Shown: positions 9,135-18,438, numbered from the stretch's first letter. The stretch: 64,000 nucleotides of DNA from an uncultured Flavobacteriales bacterium (GCA_937121175.1 CAKZKD010000003.1:372001-436000), one strand, 5' to 3'. Notes: a model not told the origin generated them from the letters alone. Made by a program: numbers and translations.

Positions 9135-9455
9135 TTAGTAAGGTGCTTTTGACGCATCAATTTCTTCTGACCAGGCCAAAATTCCTCCAGTAAGATTGTG
9201 AAGGTTAGTGAAGTTGTGTGTACACTCTAAGTAATCAATCATTGCCTCGGCGCGTTTACCAGTTCTGCAGTGTATTATTACGTTGAGTTCACGCGAAATC
9301 TCACTTATCTTATCACTTACCGTAGCCATGGGCATAAGAATAGATTGCTCAAGATGGGAGTACTCGTATTCGTATGGTTCCCGAATATCAATGATTTGAA
9401 TAGGCTCCTTGGAATCTATCAGTTTTTTTAATTCTGCAGGGCTCAATTGATTCAT
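9135..9455 (-). CDS. Single-domain rhodanese-like protein
   Basis: A 106-residue rhodanese fold: IIDIREPYEYEYSHL near the N-terminus and the active-site loop CRTGKR at 63-68, with Cys63 as the persulfide-carrying residue. The loop is six residues long, typical of sulfurtransferases and not of Cdc25-like phosphatases. There is no signal peptide, so it is cytoplasmic. It follows comA by three bases; a sulfur or sulfite-handling partnership is plausible but only inferred from position. Confidence 0.9.
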   Translation of the reverse strand: MNQLSPAELKKLIDSKEPIQIIDIREPYEYEYSHLEQSILMPMATVSDKISEISRELNVIIHCRTGKRAEAMIDYLECTHNFTNLHNLTGGILAWSEEIDASKAPY

Positions 9456-9458
9456 GGC

Positions 9459-10253
9459 TTACTCTTGGTGTTTATCAACTATTGATTCAGGTAAGAAGTG
9501 CATAAATGTGTCGCCTCTTAGTCCAACTCTCAATGTTTCTAACGGGATTACTTCTTCCGGGCCAATGTTTCCGAGGTTTACATTGTGCCCAAATTGGTCA
9601 ATAAACCAAACTTGCTGTGGCTTCTTTGGAGCCTCCCACAGAATGTTCTCTACCTTTATATTGGCAATGATTTTATTTACCAACATGGTGTGAGCTGTTC
9701 CGTTAGGCCTGTAAATACCAACGTTTCCTGACTCTCTCGCTTCCGCAATTACCTTGACACTGCCAGCTTCTAGTTCATCGCGCATCATATTGATCCACAT
9801 TCCGGGACTAATAAAAATACCTTCTTCCTTACTGCCAACTTCACTCAGTACTTCGACCTCCTTGGATAAATCCGCGATTAATTCGCATTTTTTGCCATGG
9901 TCTAAATAAATCGAACCGTCAGAAATCTCCGCACATTCTAAGTTCAATTTGCTTAATAATTTCTTGTAATCGTCATACTTATCACGAATCAAAAAAGCTT
10001 CAAACAAGGTTCCGCCTAAATAAACTTTGATGTTTGCTTCGTGGTATAGCTTTATTTTTTCTTCGATTCGTTTAGTTAAAAATGAAGTTCCAAATCCAAG
10101 CTTTACATAATCTGTAAGGTCTGCAGCTTGTTCTATGAAATCTTCAACTTGTCGAACGCTTAAGCCTTTATCCATCATCATGGTAACACCATTTGCACGG
10201 GGCTTATCAGTTCTTTCGGGTATATAGGGAAGTGTGAAATTCATTTTATGCAA
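9459..10253 (-). CDS. comA: Phosphosulfolactate synthase (ComA family)
   Basis: The protein matches the ComA family over its whole length (264 residues): PRANGVTMMMDKGL near residues 18-31, DYVKLGFGTS (48-57), a YLGGTLFE barrel strand and WEAPKKPQQ near the C-terminus. The family adds sulfite to phosphoenolpyruvate to give (R)-phosphosulfolactate. In methanogens this starts coenzyme M synthesis. Bacteroidota lack that pathway, so here the product may feed sulfolactate, cysteate or sulfonolipid synthesis (inference). The start may be 10253, overlapping the TPR gene stop by 8, or 10244. Confidence 0.88.
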   Translation of the reverse strand: MHKMNFTLPYIPERTDKPRANGVTMMMDKGLSVRQVEDFIEQAADLTDYVKLGFGTSFLTKRIEEKIKLYHEANIKVYLGGTLFEAFLIRDKYDDYKKLLSKLNLECAEISDGSIYLDHGKKCELIADLSKEVEVLSEVGSKEEGIFISPGMWINMMRDELEAGSVKVIAEARESGNVGIYRPNGTAHTMLVNKIIANIKVENILWEAPKKPQQVWFIDQFGHNVNLGNIGPEEVIPLETLRVGLRGDTFMHFLPESIVDKHQE

Positions 10254-11643
10254 AAAAGTCCTTTATATCAACGTCAGCCTTAAGTTGTGGGCAATATTCG
10301 AAGATAGATTGTTTAAGTTTATCGTCAATTATGGACGCGTTTGTCCAATATTCAAAAGCATTATTTTTTCGACCAATCAGAAAGTGGTACGTTCCTAGGC
10401 GGTATATTAAATCGGGTTGTTCAATGAACAAGGCCAAGCCAAGTTCAATCTGTTCTATAGCTTCTTCTTTTTCATCGTTGCAGAACAATAAATCTGAATA
10501 GTCTAAATATATTTCGCTATTGGACGGGTCAAGTTCAATAACCTTGTCGTACGCACGCTTAGCGGCGTCAAAGTATCCCAAAGCTTTACAGATATCCCCA
10601 TATAGATATTGAACAAGGCTATTTTCTGTTTCCAGCTTGAGTGTTTTTTCACAATAATTCAGTGCTTCCTCAGCATCACCTAATTCCAAATAACAGTTTG
10701 CCGCACCAATCCACGCGTCTAGGTGGTCTTCGTCTAATTTTATTGCCTCTTGAAAAGCTTTTTTAGCTTTTCCAAATTTCCCAATGTTTTCAAAGCAATC
10801 TCCAATGTAGAAGTACGTCTGCGCAGCAGGGCCTTCAAGTTCTAATGTTTTTTCAAATGCTTCAATCGCTTCTCTGTATCTTCCCAAACGTCCAAGAATG
10901 TTTCCTTTGTTGTACCACCCAGAGGAAAACTCTTCGAAAGAAATTACGGAATAATCAAAGGCGTTTAAAGCATCATTATAACGCTCAAGAGTCGTGTATA
11001 AGTTTCCTAAGTTGAACCACGCATGGTGGTTGTAGGGATGCTTGTAAAGAAAAGACTTAAAAAACTCAGCACCAGAGTTTTGTGTGCCATTTACTTCATA
11101 GCAAAAAGCCATTTCGTAAAGTCCTTCAATGCTCTCTGGAAATTCATTTAGCAAAACCTTTAACCAGTAAATCGCTTGTGCTGGTTTTTCTAGTGATTGG
11201 CATTCAGCAGCAATTTGAATGTATAATTCCTCCTTGCCCTCGTCGGTAAGTTCCAACGCACGTTTGTAATGCTTAACGGCGGTGTAATGTTCAGCTTTAC
11301 GGCTATAAACCTCTGCTAGGGCGATAAAAATATCTGGATTGAAAGGAAAACTTCCTTCTAGTTTCTTTAGTAAAGCTATGGCTCTGTCCAATTGGTTTTG
11401 CTCCATTAGCACTTCGGCTTTCTTAAGGTTAAGTTCTGCAGATTGTGGATGTTGATTTTGAGCAAAATCTATGGCCTTTGCAGCTTTTTCAAGGCGTAAA
11501 GTGTTGAGGTAGTGGTCAATAATTCCTTCCCATTCAATAACATCAAAATAGTAATAGGCTGAGTCGGAAAACATGTCTTCCAATTTTACCAATCTTTCTT
11601 GGTTATTATTCTCGTTATACGAAGGGTCGAAATCTTCTTTCAT
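10246..11643 (-). CDS. Tetratricopeptide-repeat protein
   Basis: About 465 residues made almost entirely of TPR units, roughly ten to eleven. Typical helix pairs include WYNKGNILGRLGRYREAIEA, YFYIGDCFENIGKFGKAKKA and LYGDICKALGYFDAAKRAY. It has no signal peptide or membrane helix and is likely a cytoplasmic scaffold. I start it at ATG 11643 (MKEDFDPSYN). A further upstream extension is open but hydrophobic and unlike a TPR protein, and it would overlap the promoter region of the divergent gene. It is the first gene of the leftward operon that continues with comA. Its specific partner is unknown. Confidence 0.88.
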   Translation of the reverse strand: MKEDFDPSYNENNNQERLVKLEDMFSDSAYYYFDVIEWEGIIDHYLNTLRLEKAAKAIDFAQNQHPQSAELNLKKAEVLMEQNQLDRAIALLKKLEGSFPFNPDIFIALAEVYSRKAEHYTAVKHYKRALELTDEGKEELYIQIAAECQSLEKPAQAIYWLKVLLNEFPESIEGLYEMAFCYEVNGTQNSGAEFFKSFLYKHPYNHHAWFNLGNLYTTLERYNDALNAFDYSVISFEEFSSGWYNKGNILGRLGRYREAIEAFEKTLELEGPAAQTYFYIGDCFENIGKFGKAKKAFQEAIKLDEDHLDAWIGAANCYLELGDAEEALNYCEKTLKLETENSLVQYLYGDICKALGYFDAAKRAYDKVIELDPSNSEIYLDYSDLLFCNDEKEEAIEQIELGLALFIEQPDLIYRLGTYHFLIGRKNNAFEYWTNASIIDDKLKQSIFEYCPQLKADVDIKDFFA

Positions 11644-11668
11644 AAGCCTGAAACAGCCACTATACAAA

Positions 11669-11676
11669 CAAATGTA
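11669..11676 (-). promoter_or_regulatory. -7 box for the TPR-comA-popT-aroE operon
   Basis: TACATTTG on the minus strand matches TAnnTTTG exactly and lies 25 bases upstream of the ATG at 11643. No clear -33 TTG is visible at 19-21 bases. Confidence 0.45.
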
Positions 11677-11756
11677 GCTATTATAGAATGCGCCGTTTTT
11701 AAGGGTACGCAAAGTTGTCAAAAAGAAATTAACAGCAAAGAACAAAGGTGGTTTTC

Positions 11757-11790
11757 TTTGAGAACTGACCCTCACTAAAAATTATATTTG
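11757..11790 (+). promoter_or_regulatory. Promoter of the glmM-iscS operon
   Basis: TTTG at 11757-11760, a 22-base spacer, then TATATTTG at 11783-11790: a good Bacteroidota -33/-7 pair. The predicted leader to the ATG at 11827 is about 30 bases. Confidence 0.6.
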
Positions 11791-11826
11791 CGCCCCTAAA
11801 AACCATATTTAAAGTAAATACTTAAA

Positions 11827-13215
11827 ATGACATTAATTAAATCGATTTCAGGTATCAGGGGTACTATTGGTGGAAAGCCCGGAGAAGGTCTTACACCTGT
11901 AGATGTTGTGAAGTTTGCATCTGCATTTGGTACATGGGTTCTTAACCGACATAATGGTCAGCGATCAAAAATTGTAATTGGACGCGATGCTCGAATATCC
12001 GGGGAGGTAGTATCTAATTTAGTTAGTTCTACCATTCAAAGTTTAGGAATTGATATTGTTGATTTAGGTTTAACAACTACTCCGACCGTTGAGGTTGCGG
12101 TTACTCACGAAAACGCACAAGCAGGAATTATACTTACAGCAAGTCATAACCCAATTCAGTGGAATGCGCTGAAATTATTAAATGAAAAAGGTGAGTTTAT
12201 TTCTGGAGATGATGGTGCTGAAGTGCTTGATATAGCTGAACGAGAGGCCTTTGAGTATGCCAATGTAAAAAAACTAGGTAAGTACCTTCAGAACGAAACG
12301 TACTTGCATAAACACATCGATATGATTTTGGCGATGGATTTGGTTGACGTGGATGCTGTGCGCAAAAAGCAATTTAAAGTAGTGGTTGACGGTGTGAATT
12401 CCACTGGAGGGGTTTATGTGCCTGCTTTGCTTAAAGCTCTTGGAGTAGAGGTTGTGGAGCTACATTGTCTTCCTACCGGTCATTTTGCTCATAATCCAGA
12501 GCCACTGCCTGAGCATTTGACAGAGATATCAGCCTTGGTTCGCAAACACGATGCTCACATGGGTATTGTAGTGGATCCTGATGTTGATCGATTGGCTTTT
12601 GTTTGTGAAGATGGTGAAATGTTCGGAGAGGAATATACATTGGTTGCTATAGCTGATTATATACTGAGCAAAACCCCTGGGAATACGGTTTCGAATATGA
12701 GCTCAACCAGAGCTTTGAGAGATGTGACTCAAAAACACGGGCAATCCTATACTGCTTCTGCGGTTGGAGAGGTTAATGTTGTTACCGCTATGAAAGCCAC
12801 GGACGCTGTGATTGGTGGAGAGGGTAATGGAGGTATTATTTATCCGGAGTTGCATTACGGTAGGGATGCCCTAGTGGGTATCGCTTTGTTTTTAACTCAT
12901 TTGGCATATCAGAACAAAACCTTGTCGATATTAAAAGCGACCTACCCAAGCTACCATATTTCTAAAAATAAGATTGAACTAACACCTGAAATAGATGTAG
13001 ATAACGTGTTGAATTCCATAGAGAAAAAGTACGGTAACTACCCGATAAATACAGTTGATGGTATAAAGATTGATTTTGATGAAGAATGGGTTCATTTACG
13101 AAAATCCAATACAGAGCCTATCATTAGAATTTATACCGAAAGTGCAAGTGCGAACACAGCAAAAAACCTTGCTAAGAAAATCATTAGTGATATCAAAGAA
13201 ATAATTAAGAACTGA
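11827..13215 (+). CDS. glmM: Phosphoglucosamine/phosphohexose mutase (GlmM-like)
   Basis: An alpha-D-phosphohexomutase of 462 residues with all four landmark loops: catalytic TASHNP (Ser106 at 104-109), metal-binding DPDVDR (250-255), sugar-binding GGEGNGG, and the phosphate-binding KSNTEP near residue 430. GlmM converts glucosamine-6-phosphate to glucosamine-1-phosphate for UDP-GlcNAc. The sugar loop reads GEGNGG instead of the GEQSGH of classical GlmM, so phosphomannomutase activity cannot be excluded. It overlaps the cysteine desulfurase gene by one base (TGATG). Confidence 0.85.
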   Translation: MTLIKSISGIRGTIGGKPGEGLTPVDVVKFASAFGTWVLNRHNGQRSKIVIGRDARISGEVVSNLVSSTIQSLGIDIVDLGLTTTPTVEVAVTHENAQAGIILTASHNPIQWNALKLLNEKGEFISGDDGAEVLDIAEREAFEYANVKKLGKYLQNETYLHKHIDMILAMDLVDVDAVRKKQFKVVVDGVNSTGGVYVPALLKALGVEVVELHCLPTGHFAHNPEPLPEHLTEISALVRKHDAHMGIVVDPDVDRLAFVCEDGEMFGEEYTLVAIADYILSKTPGNTVSNMSSTRALRDVTQKHGQSYTASAVGEVNVVTAMKATDAVIGGEGNGGIIYPELHYGRDALVGIALFLTHLAYQNKTLSILKATYPSYHISKNKIELTPEIDVDNVLNSIEKKYGNYPINTVDGIKIDFDEEWVHLRKSNTEPIIRIYTESASANTAKNLAKKIISDIKEIIKN

Positions 13216-14354
13216 TGGCGAAAAAACAGGTTTACCTAGATAATGCGGCAACTACTCCCATTGCACCAGAAGTGGTAGAAGCTATGATTCCGATTATGAA
13301 AGATTTTTATGGAAATCCTTCATCCAGTCATGCATTTGGGCGTTCTGTTCGAGCAAAAATTGAATATTCTCGACGTTCAATTGCAAGTCAATTGAATGTT
13401 TCACCTTCCGAAATCATTTTTACTTCAGGGGGTACAGAAGCAGATAATATGGCGGTACGTTGCTCATTAAAGCATTTAGGACTGAAGCATGCTATAACCA
13501 CCGATATTGAGCATCATGCGGTGTTAGACACTGTAGAGCAGGTATGCGAAGAAGAAAATGTAAAGTTGAGTAAGGTTAACTTGACCAAGAAGGGGTATGT
13601 AGATTTAGTGCATCTTGAAGAATTATTGGTGAGCAATGAACGGTCTTTTGTTTCATTAATGCACGCAAACAATGAGATTGGTAATCTGTTGGATTTAGAT
13701 AAAGTTGCTGCAATTTGCAAGCGGTACGATGCTGTATTTCATACAGATACGGTGCAAACTATGGGGCATTATCCGTTCGATTTTTCTAAAACAAGGGTTC
13801 AATTTGCTACATGTGCGGCGCATAAATTTCATGGCCCTAAAGGAGTTGGTTTTTTGTATATCAATAACAGTCTTAAAATACCGTCGTTTATAATTGGCGG
13901 CGGTCAAGAGAGGGGTATGAGAGCTGGAACCGAAAATGTGTATGGTATCGTTGGTTTGGCGAAGGCATTGGATTTGGCCTATGAAGATGTCGAGGAGCAT
14001 GAAAAGCATGTAAAAGCTCTGAAGTACCACATGATTGACCGGTTTGAGAAAGAGCTGCCCGGAGTTTGTTTCAATGGAGATCCAAAAGGCGAAGCATTAT
14101 ACACGGTCTTGAATGTTGGAATGCCACCGACGGAGAAAGGCGGTATGTTGCTATTTAACCTCGATATTAATGGGGTAGCGGCATCAGGTGGTTCTGCTTG
14201 CAGTAGTGGCGCGGCAATATCTTCGCATGTATTGCAAGGTATTGATGCGAATCCTGAATGTCCGGCTGTTCGTTTTTCGTTTTCGAGATACTCCACAAAA
14301 GAAGAGGTGGATTACGCCGTAGATTGTGTGTTAGACTTTTACAATAAAAAGTAG
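13215..14354 (+). CDS. Cysteine desulfurase (NifS/IscS family)
   Basis: A class V PLP aminotransferase fold of 379 residues. PLP-binding Lys204 lies in AHKFHGPKG, His100-His101 in DIEHHA, and catalytic Cys329 in GGSACSSGA on the mobile loop. It moves sulfur from cysteine to acceptor proteins for Fe-S clusters and thiolated tRNA. No iscU or other Fe-S gene is adjacent; the neighbours are a sugar phosphate mutase and a membrane glycosyltransferase, so the operon gives no clue to a specialised role. Confidence 0.93.
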   Translation: MAKKQVYLDNAATTPIAPEVVEAMIPIMKDFYGNPSSSHAFGRSVRAKIEYSRRSIASQLNVSPSEIIFTSGGTEADNMAVRCSLKHLGLKHAITTDIEHHAVLDTVEQVCEEENVKLSKVNLTKKGYVDLVHLEELLVSNERSFVSLMHANNEIGNLLDLDKVAAICKRYDAVFHTDTVQTMGHYPFDFSKTRVQFATCAAHKFHGPKGVGFLYINNSLKIPSFIIGGGQERGMRAGTENVYGIVGLAKALDLAYEDVEEHEKHVKALKYHMIDRFEKELPGVCFNGDPKGEALYTVLNVGMPPTEKGGMLLFNLDINGVAASGGSACSSGAAISSHVLQGIDANPECPAVRFSFSRYSTKEEVDYAVDCVLDFYNKK

Positions 14355-14355
14355 T

Positions 14356-15867
14356 TTGAGGCGAATAAGATATTACTGGGACAATAAACCATTAGAGTTT
14401 ATTCTAGTATTGTCTTTTCTTACTCGATTAGTTTCCGTTGTTTTTAGTAAGGGTTACGGAATGCACGATGATCATTTTTTGGTGGTTGAATCTGCACAAG
14501 CTTGGATTGATGGTGACACAGAGTTTCAATGGTTGCCCTCTGAAAGTTCCACTGGTTCACCTTCTGGGCATTCCTGGTTTTACGTCGGTCTTCATTATTA
14601 TCTGTTTCAATTTCTTGATATAATAGGGTTGAATGCTCCGCAAGGAAAAATGTACGTAGTTCGGCTAATTCACGCATTGTGGTATTTGTTGGCAATCAAA
14701 TTTGCCTACAAAACTGTTTTAAAGCTTTCTACAAGCGAAACTGCTAAATGGGTAGGATTGTTTATTGGAGTGCTTTGGTTTACCCCTATTATGAGCGTAA
14801 GAAACCTTGTTGAGGTAGTTTGTTTAACTCCTTTGCTTGGTGCTACCTATTATTTGATAAAAGAAGAGAGGCTTGCCTGGAAGCATATTTTCGCAGCAGG
14901 AATGTTGCTTGGTGTTGCGGTGGCAGTTCGTTTTCAAACCGTACTTTTTGTTGGTGGGATTGGATTGGTGTTGTTGTCTAAGAATGTTATGAAGGCTTTT
15001 GGTTTAGGGGTGTTCTTTGCTATCTCCTTGTTCTTAACTCAAATTGCCGATTTATACTTTTGGGGACAACCTTTCGCTGAATTTTCGGAGTATATAGCCT
15101 ATAACTTTGCAAACAAGACCACTTATTTTTCTCGCCCTTGGTACATGTATTTTGGCACAATATCGGGACTGTTGCTGCCTCCATTTAGTGTTTTCCTTTT
15201 TATAGGTTTGTCTAAAGTTTTTAAGAAAAAGTACTTGTTGTTGGTAGTTCCTTCGTTAATTTTCTTTGGTTTTCACTGCTACTTTCCTAACAAACAAGAG
15301 CGATTCATTATTCCGTTTATTCCTTATTTTATGATGTTAGGCTGGATAGGATGGTCTGAGTTGCTTGAAAGTGGAGGAGTCCACATTCATAAGTGGAATA
15401 AGTACGGAATGCGTTTCTTTTGGGGGTTAAATACGGTTTTATTACTGGCAATAACACCTGCGTACACCAAGAAAAGTAGAGTAGAAGTTATGGAGTTCGT
15501 TGGCGGCGAGGAAGGTTATAGTGGTCTAATCGCTGAACAATCAATTGAATACGAAGTTCCTTTAATGCCTCGGTTTTATTCAGACCATTGGACCAAACAC
15601 TACGACTTAGCCAAAGGGGATGATGTTGCTGCTTTGGTGCAGCGTTACACGCATCCTACAAACAATAAAAGACCAAGTCATATCGCGTTTTTTCAACCGG
15701 ATGAATTGGATGAACGAAAAAAGAAAGTAGAGGTTAATTGTGGTTGTGAGCTGGTTGAGAAGGCCGTAATTGAGCCTAGTTATCTTGATAAATTTGTGCA
15801 TTGGTTAAATCCAGTAAACGATAATGAAATGGCGTTTGTTTACGAGTTAAACTATTTCGATAAATGA
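14356..15867 (+). CDS. Membrane mannosyltransferase-like protein (GT22-like, GT-C fold)
   Basis: A 503-residue protein with about ten membrane helices. The first extracytoplasmic loop carries GYGMHDDHFLVVE, an acidic pair as in GT-C catalytic loops. The motif NKQERFIIPFIPYF resembles the HKExRF motif of GT22 (ALG9/PIG-B) enzymes, which use lipid-linked mannose. It starts with TTG, one base after the iscS stop; no ATG occurs until after the catalytic acidic residues, so TTG is well supported. It forms an ATGA overlap with the next gene. The acceptor is unknown. Confidence 0.8.
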   Translation: MRRIRYYWDNKPLEFILVLSFLTRLVSVVFSKGYGMHDDHFLVVESAQAWIDGDTEFQWLPSESSTGSPSGHSWFYVGLHYYLFQFLDIIGLNAPQGKMYVVRLIHALWYLLAIKFAYKTVLKLSTSETAKWVGLFIGVLWFTPIMSVRNLVEVVCLTPLLGATYYLIKEERLAWKHIFAAGMLLGVAVAVRFQTVLFVGGIGLVLLSKNVMKAFGLGVFFAISLFLTQIADLYFWGQPFAEFSEYIAYNFANKTTYFSRPWYMYFGTISGLLLPPFSVFLFIGLSKVFKKKYLLLVVPSLIFFGFHCYFPNKQERFIIPFIPYFMMLGWIGWSELLESGGVHIHKWNKYGMRFFWGLNTVLLLAITPAYTKKSRVEVMEFVGGEEGYSGLIAEQSIEYEVPLMPRFYSDHWTKHYDLAKGDDVAALVQRYTHPTNNKRPSHIAFFQPDELDERKKKVEVNCGCELVEKAVIEPSYLDKFVHWLNPVNDNEMAFVYELNYFDK

Positions 15868-16625
15868 GGTTAACTTTTCTAGGAACAGGCACTTCTCAAG
15901 GGATACCAGTAATTGGAAGTAAGCACCCGGTCTGTTTGTCCGCAGACTCCAAAGACAAGCGTATGAGGACAAGTGCTTATCTGGAGATTGATGGCAAATC
16001 ACTTGTTTTTGATACTGGCCCTGACTTTAGGGCGCAAATGCTAAATAATAATATTGATAAGTTGGATGCGGTCTTGTTTACACACGAGCATAAAGACCAT
16101 ACAGCCGGGTTCGATGATATTCGACCTTTCAACTTCATGCAGAAGCGCGATATGCCTGTGTATTGTTCTGCTAGAGTTGCAAAAGCACTCAAGAATGATT
16201 ACGCGTATGTTTTTGAAGCTAACAAATATCCAGGAGCACCTGGAGCAGTAATTCATGAAATTGAAAACAAACCTTTCGAAATTGATGGTGTTGATATAAC
16301 TCCAATAGAGGTGATGCACATGAAAATGCCGGTTTTTGGTTTTCGAATAAAAGACTTGACTTACATAACTGATGCTAAGTCAATTGGTGATAAAGAAATG
16401 AATAAGATAAAAGGATCTAAAGTTTTGGTATTAAATTGTTTAAGAGTAGAAGAACATTACTCTCATTTTAATTTACAAGAGGCGTTAGATTTAGTTGAAA
16501 AGCTTCAACCCAAACGCGCATACTTCACACACATTTCACATTTACTTGGTTTTCACGAGGAGGTTTCAAAACAACTTCCTCCCAATATACAATTAGCTTA
16601 TGATGGACTTCAGATTGAAATATAG
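15864..16625 (+). CDS. MBL-fold metal-dependent hydrolase (PhnP-like)
   Basis: A metallo-beta-lactamase fold protein of 253 residues. FLGTGTSQGIPVIG at the N-terminus and HEHKDH at 74-79 are the dinuclear metal site, and a C-terminal THISHLLGFH supplies further ligands. The GTGTSQG opening places it with PhnP and RNase Z-like phosphodiesterases. In Bacteroidota this gene is a widespread single-domain protein of uncertain substrate. It is cytoplasmic and overlaps the upstream gene by ATGA. Confidence 0.9.
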   Translation: MRLTFLGTGTSQGIPVIGSKHPVCLSADSKDKRMRTSAYLEIDGKSLVFDTGPDFRAQMLNNNIDKLDAVLFTHEHKDHTAGFDDIRPFNFMQKRDMPVYCSARVAKALKNDYAYVFEANKYPGAPGAVIHEIENKPFEIDGVDITPIEVMHMKMPVFGFRIKDLTYITDAKSIGDKEMNKIKGSKVLVLNCLRVEEHYSHFNLQEALDLVEKLQPKRAYFTHISHLLGFHEEVSKQLPPNIQLAYDGLQIEI

Positions 16626-18216
16626 TACTACGTTAATTCTATTAATTCCTGCTTGGCTTTTTAGTCAAACCAATATTGATTTTGGAACGGTCAATGAAAA
16701 GTCTTCATCGACAAAGTCTTTGAATTACGATGCAACGAATTTTCCTACGGGAAGTAACGATTCTGTGTATGCGTATTTCACTCTAATGGGTGTCGGTTGG
16801 TTTAATGATGCGACCAGTATGGTAAGCAAAAAAGGAGATACGGCTGGCGTAACCGGTCAAGTTGACTTAGAATTCAAGCCAAAGCAGAATGTAGTACACA
16901 ACGGAGTGGTTTTAATAGAAAATGAGTATTCCGTTACTGAAATAGTTGATTTAAAAGGGCAAGGAACCTTCTCTAATACGTATTACTCAACTATAAGAAA
17001 TAAGAGCGAAGAAGCGCTTAAAACAGCATTAAAAACATTGTTGAATAACGGTGCTGTAAGTTTAGGTTACAATCGGGCAAGAGACAATATGTACGCTACC
17101 ATTGATAATGTGAATGGTGAGGTAGAGTGCGTTTATACTGGGAAGAAGGCCACATTTAATACAAGAGCGGGGGCAAATAGCTCAAGTTTTAACTGCGAAC
17201 ATACTTACCCGCAAGGCTTTTTTAGTAGTTCTGATCCTGAGAAATCTGATATACATCACTTGTTTCCTACTACAACTACTTCTAACTCTAGACGTGGAAA
17301 TGATGAGTTTGGCACTGTGAGTAGTGCAAGCTGGCAAGATGGTGGTTCTAGGTCCGGAGGTGGTAAATTCGAACCAAGAGACGTGCATAAAGGAGCCGTA
17401 GCACGTTCAATGATGTACTTTGTGTTACGTCATGGAGACTTTAGTTCATTTTTAAGTAAACAGGAATCTGTACTAAGAACTTGGAACAGTCAGTTTGCTG
17501 TATCTCAAAAAGAGATTGACCGAAACGACGCCATTTTCGGATTACAAAAAAACAGAAGTCCATTTGTAGATTACCCTCAGCTGTTAGAACGTATTACTAA
17601 AATTTCTGGAAACTCAGTTGCTGCTGCAAAGTATGAACTTCAGTTCAGTAGAAACTTGAGGGATACACAGTTTGATACTGTTTTTAATATGGAAATCAAA
17701 GCGGTTATTTACAATAGCGGAAATCAAGCTGTGACGATTACATCAATCGCCTCTTCAGATAATGATAACTATTTGGTTGTTGCTGAAAAATATGATGGAA
17801 CCGTTATTCAGCCCGGGAATTACTTGGAATTTAAGTACAACCTTTCAGGTACAAATGACGGCGGTCACATGGGCTTAGATCATTCATTAACCATTAAAAC
17901 ATCAGCACCAAATTTCGCTACTAAGGTTGTTAACTACAAGGGAGTAGTGAATACTGGAAGTAGTATTGCTGAACAAGGATTAAAACGAATTACTGCTTAT
18001 CCAAATCCTTCAAGCGGTAGTATTCAGTTTGAGGGTCTGACATTGAATGAGTCGGATTTGAGCATTGAGGTCTTTGACCTGGTTGGAAGTAAAGTTGCCT
18101 CGCAAGTATTGAATTCAAATCAATTGGATATTTCTGAATTTAAGGCTGGTTCTTATGTAGCTGTAATCTCCAAAAACGGCGAGCAATTGTACCAGACAAG
18201 GTTTATCAGGGAGTAG
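16603..18216 (+). CDS. Secreted endonuclease I family nuclease with type IX sorting domain
   Basis: A signal peptide (LKYSTTLILLIPAWLFSQ) is followed by an N-terminal beta region (about 20-120), then the endonuclease I domain (about 120-320) with FNCEHTYPQGFF and SDIHHLFPTTTTSNSRRGN, the H-N-H-like metal site of EndA/Vvn nucleases. An Ig-like segment and a type A sorting domain (ITAYPNPSSGSI to the end) finish the 537-residue protein. It probably degrades extracellular DNA or RNA for nutrients. ATG codons at 16600 and 16603 both lie inside the 3' end of the MBL gene, so the genes are coupled. Confidence 0.9.
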   Translation: MDFRLKYSTTLILLIPAWLFSQTNIDFGTVNEKSSSTKSLNYDATNFPTGSNDSVYAYFTLMGVGWFNDATSMVSKKGDTAGVTGQVDLEFKPKQNVVHNGVVLIENEYSVTEIVDLKGQGTFSNTYYSTIRNKSEEALKTALKTLLNNGAVSLGYNRARDNMYATIDNVNGEVECVYTGKKATFNTRAGANSSSFNCEHTYPQGFFSSSDPEKSDIHHLFPTTTTSNSRRGNDEFGTVSSASWQDGGSRSGGGKFEPRDVHKGAVARSMMYFVLRHGDFSSFLSKQESVLRTWNSQFAVSQKEIDRNDAIFGLQKNRSPFVDYPQLLERITKISGNSVAAAKYELQFSRNLRDTQFDTVFNMEIKAVIYNSGNQAVTITSIASSDNDNYLVVAEKYDGTVIQPGNYLEFKYNLSGTNDGGHMGLDHSLTIKTSAPNFATKVVNYKGVVNTGSSIAEQGLKRITAYPNPSSGSIQFEGLTLNESDLSIEVFDLVGSKVASQVLNSNQLDISEFKAGSYVAVISKNGEQLYQTRFIRE

Positions 18217-18252
18217 TTCTAGATACAGTTTTATTCCGTGAGCTCTATAAAA

Positions 18253-18410
18253 TCACTCGAACTGACATCAAGTAAAATTTTTACTATAATGTCATAACGA
18301 GTGATGTGAGTAAAGAGCGTTGTATCAAGAATCCTTGATTCCTTTTGTCAGTTCGAGTGATTCGACGCAGGAGAATAGTATCGAGAACTCTTTTATCTTT
18401 ATGTCAGTTC
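18253..18410. repeat. Intergenic repeat element with 56-base period
   Basis: The 222-base gap between two convergent genes contains TCACTCGAACTGACA at 18253-18267 and its perfect inverse at 18346-18360. TGTCAnnnCGAGTGA-type units begin at 18290, 18346 and 18402, each exactly 56 bases apart; the third is partial. Unit 2 contains GTATCGAGAACTC and unit 1 the diverged GTATCAAGAATCC. Similar TGTCAGTTCGAGTGA/GTATCGAGAAC repeats are, to my knowledge, dispersed between genes in many Bacteroidota genomes. No ORF or transposase is present. Confidence 0.75.
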
Positions 18411-18438
18411 TAGTACCGCAACTTCATTTAGATTTTGT

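Noticed and set aside
10254-11775. TPR gene start at 11775
   Set aside because: The extra 44 residues are hydrophobic and unlike a TPR protein, and the stretch contains a better promoter and start at 11643.
13695-14296. Two antisense ORFs within the cysteine desulfurase gene
   Set aside because: Fully inside a conserved enzyme gene, with no independent start signals or motifs.
18253-18410. CRISPR array
   Set aside because: Only two and a half diverged units, intervals that are themselves similar to each other, and no cas genes.
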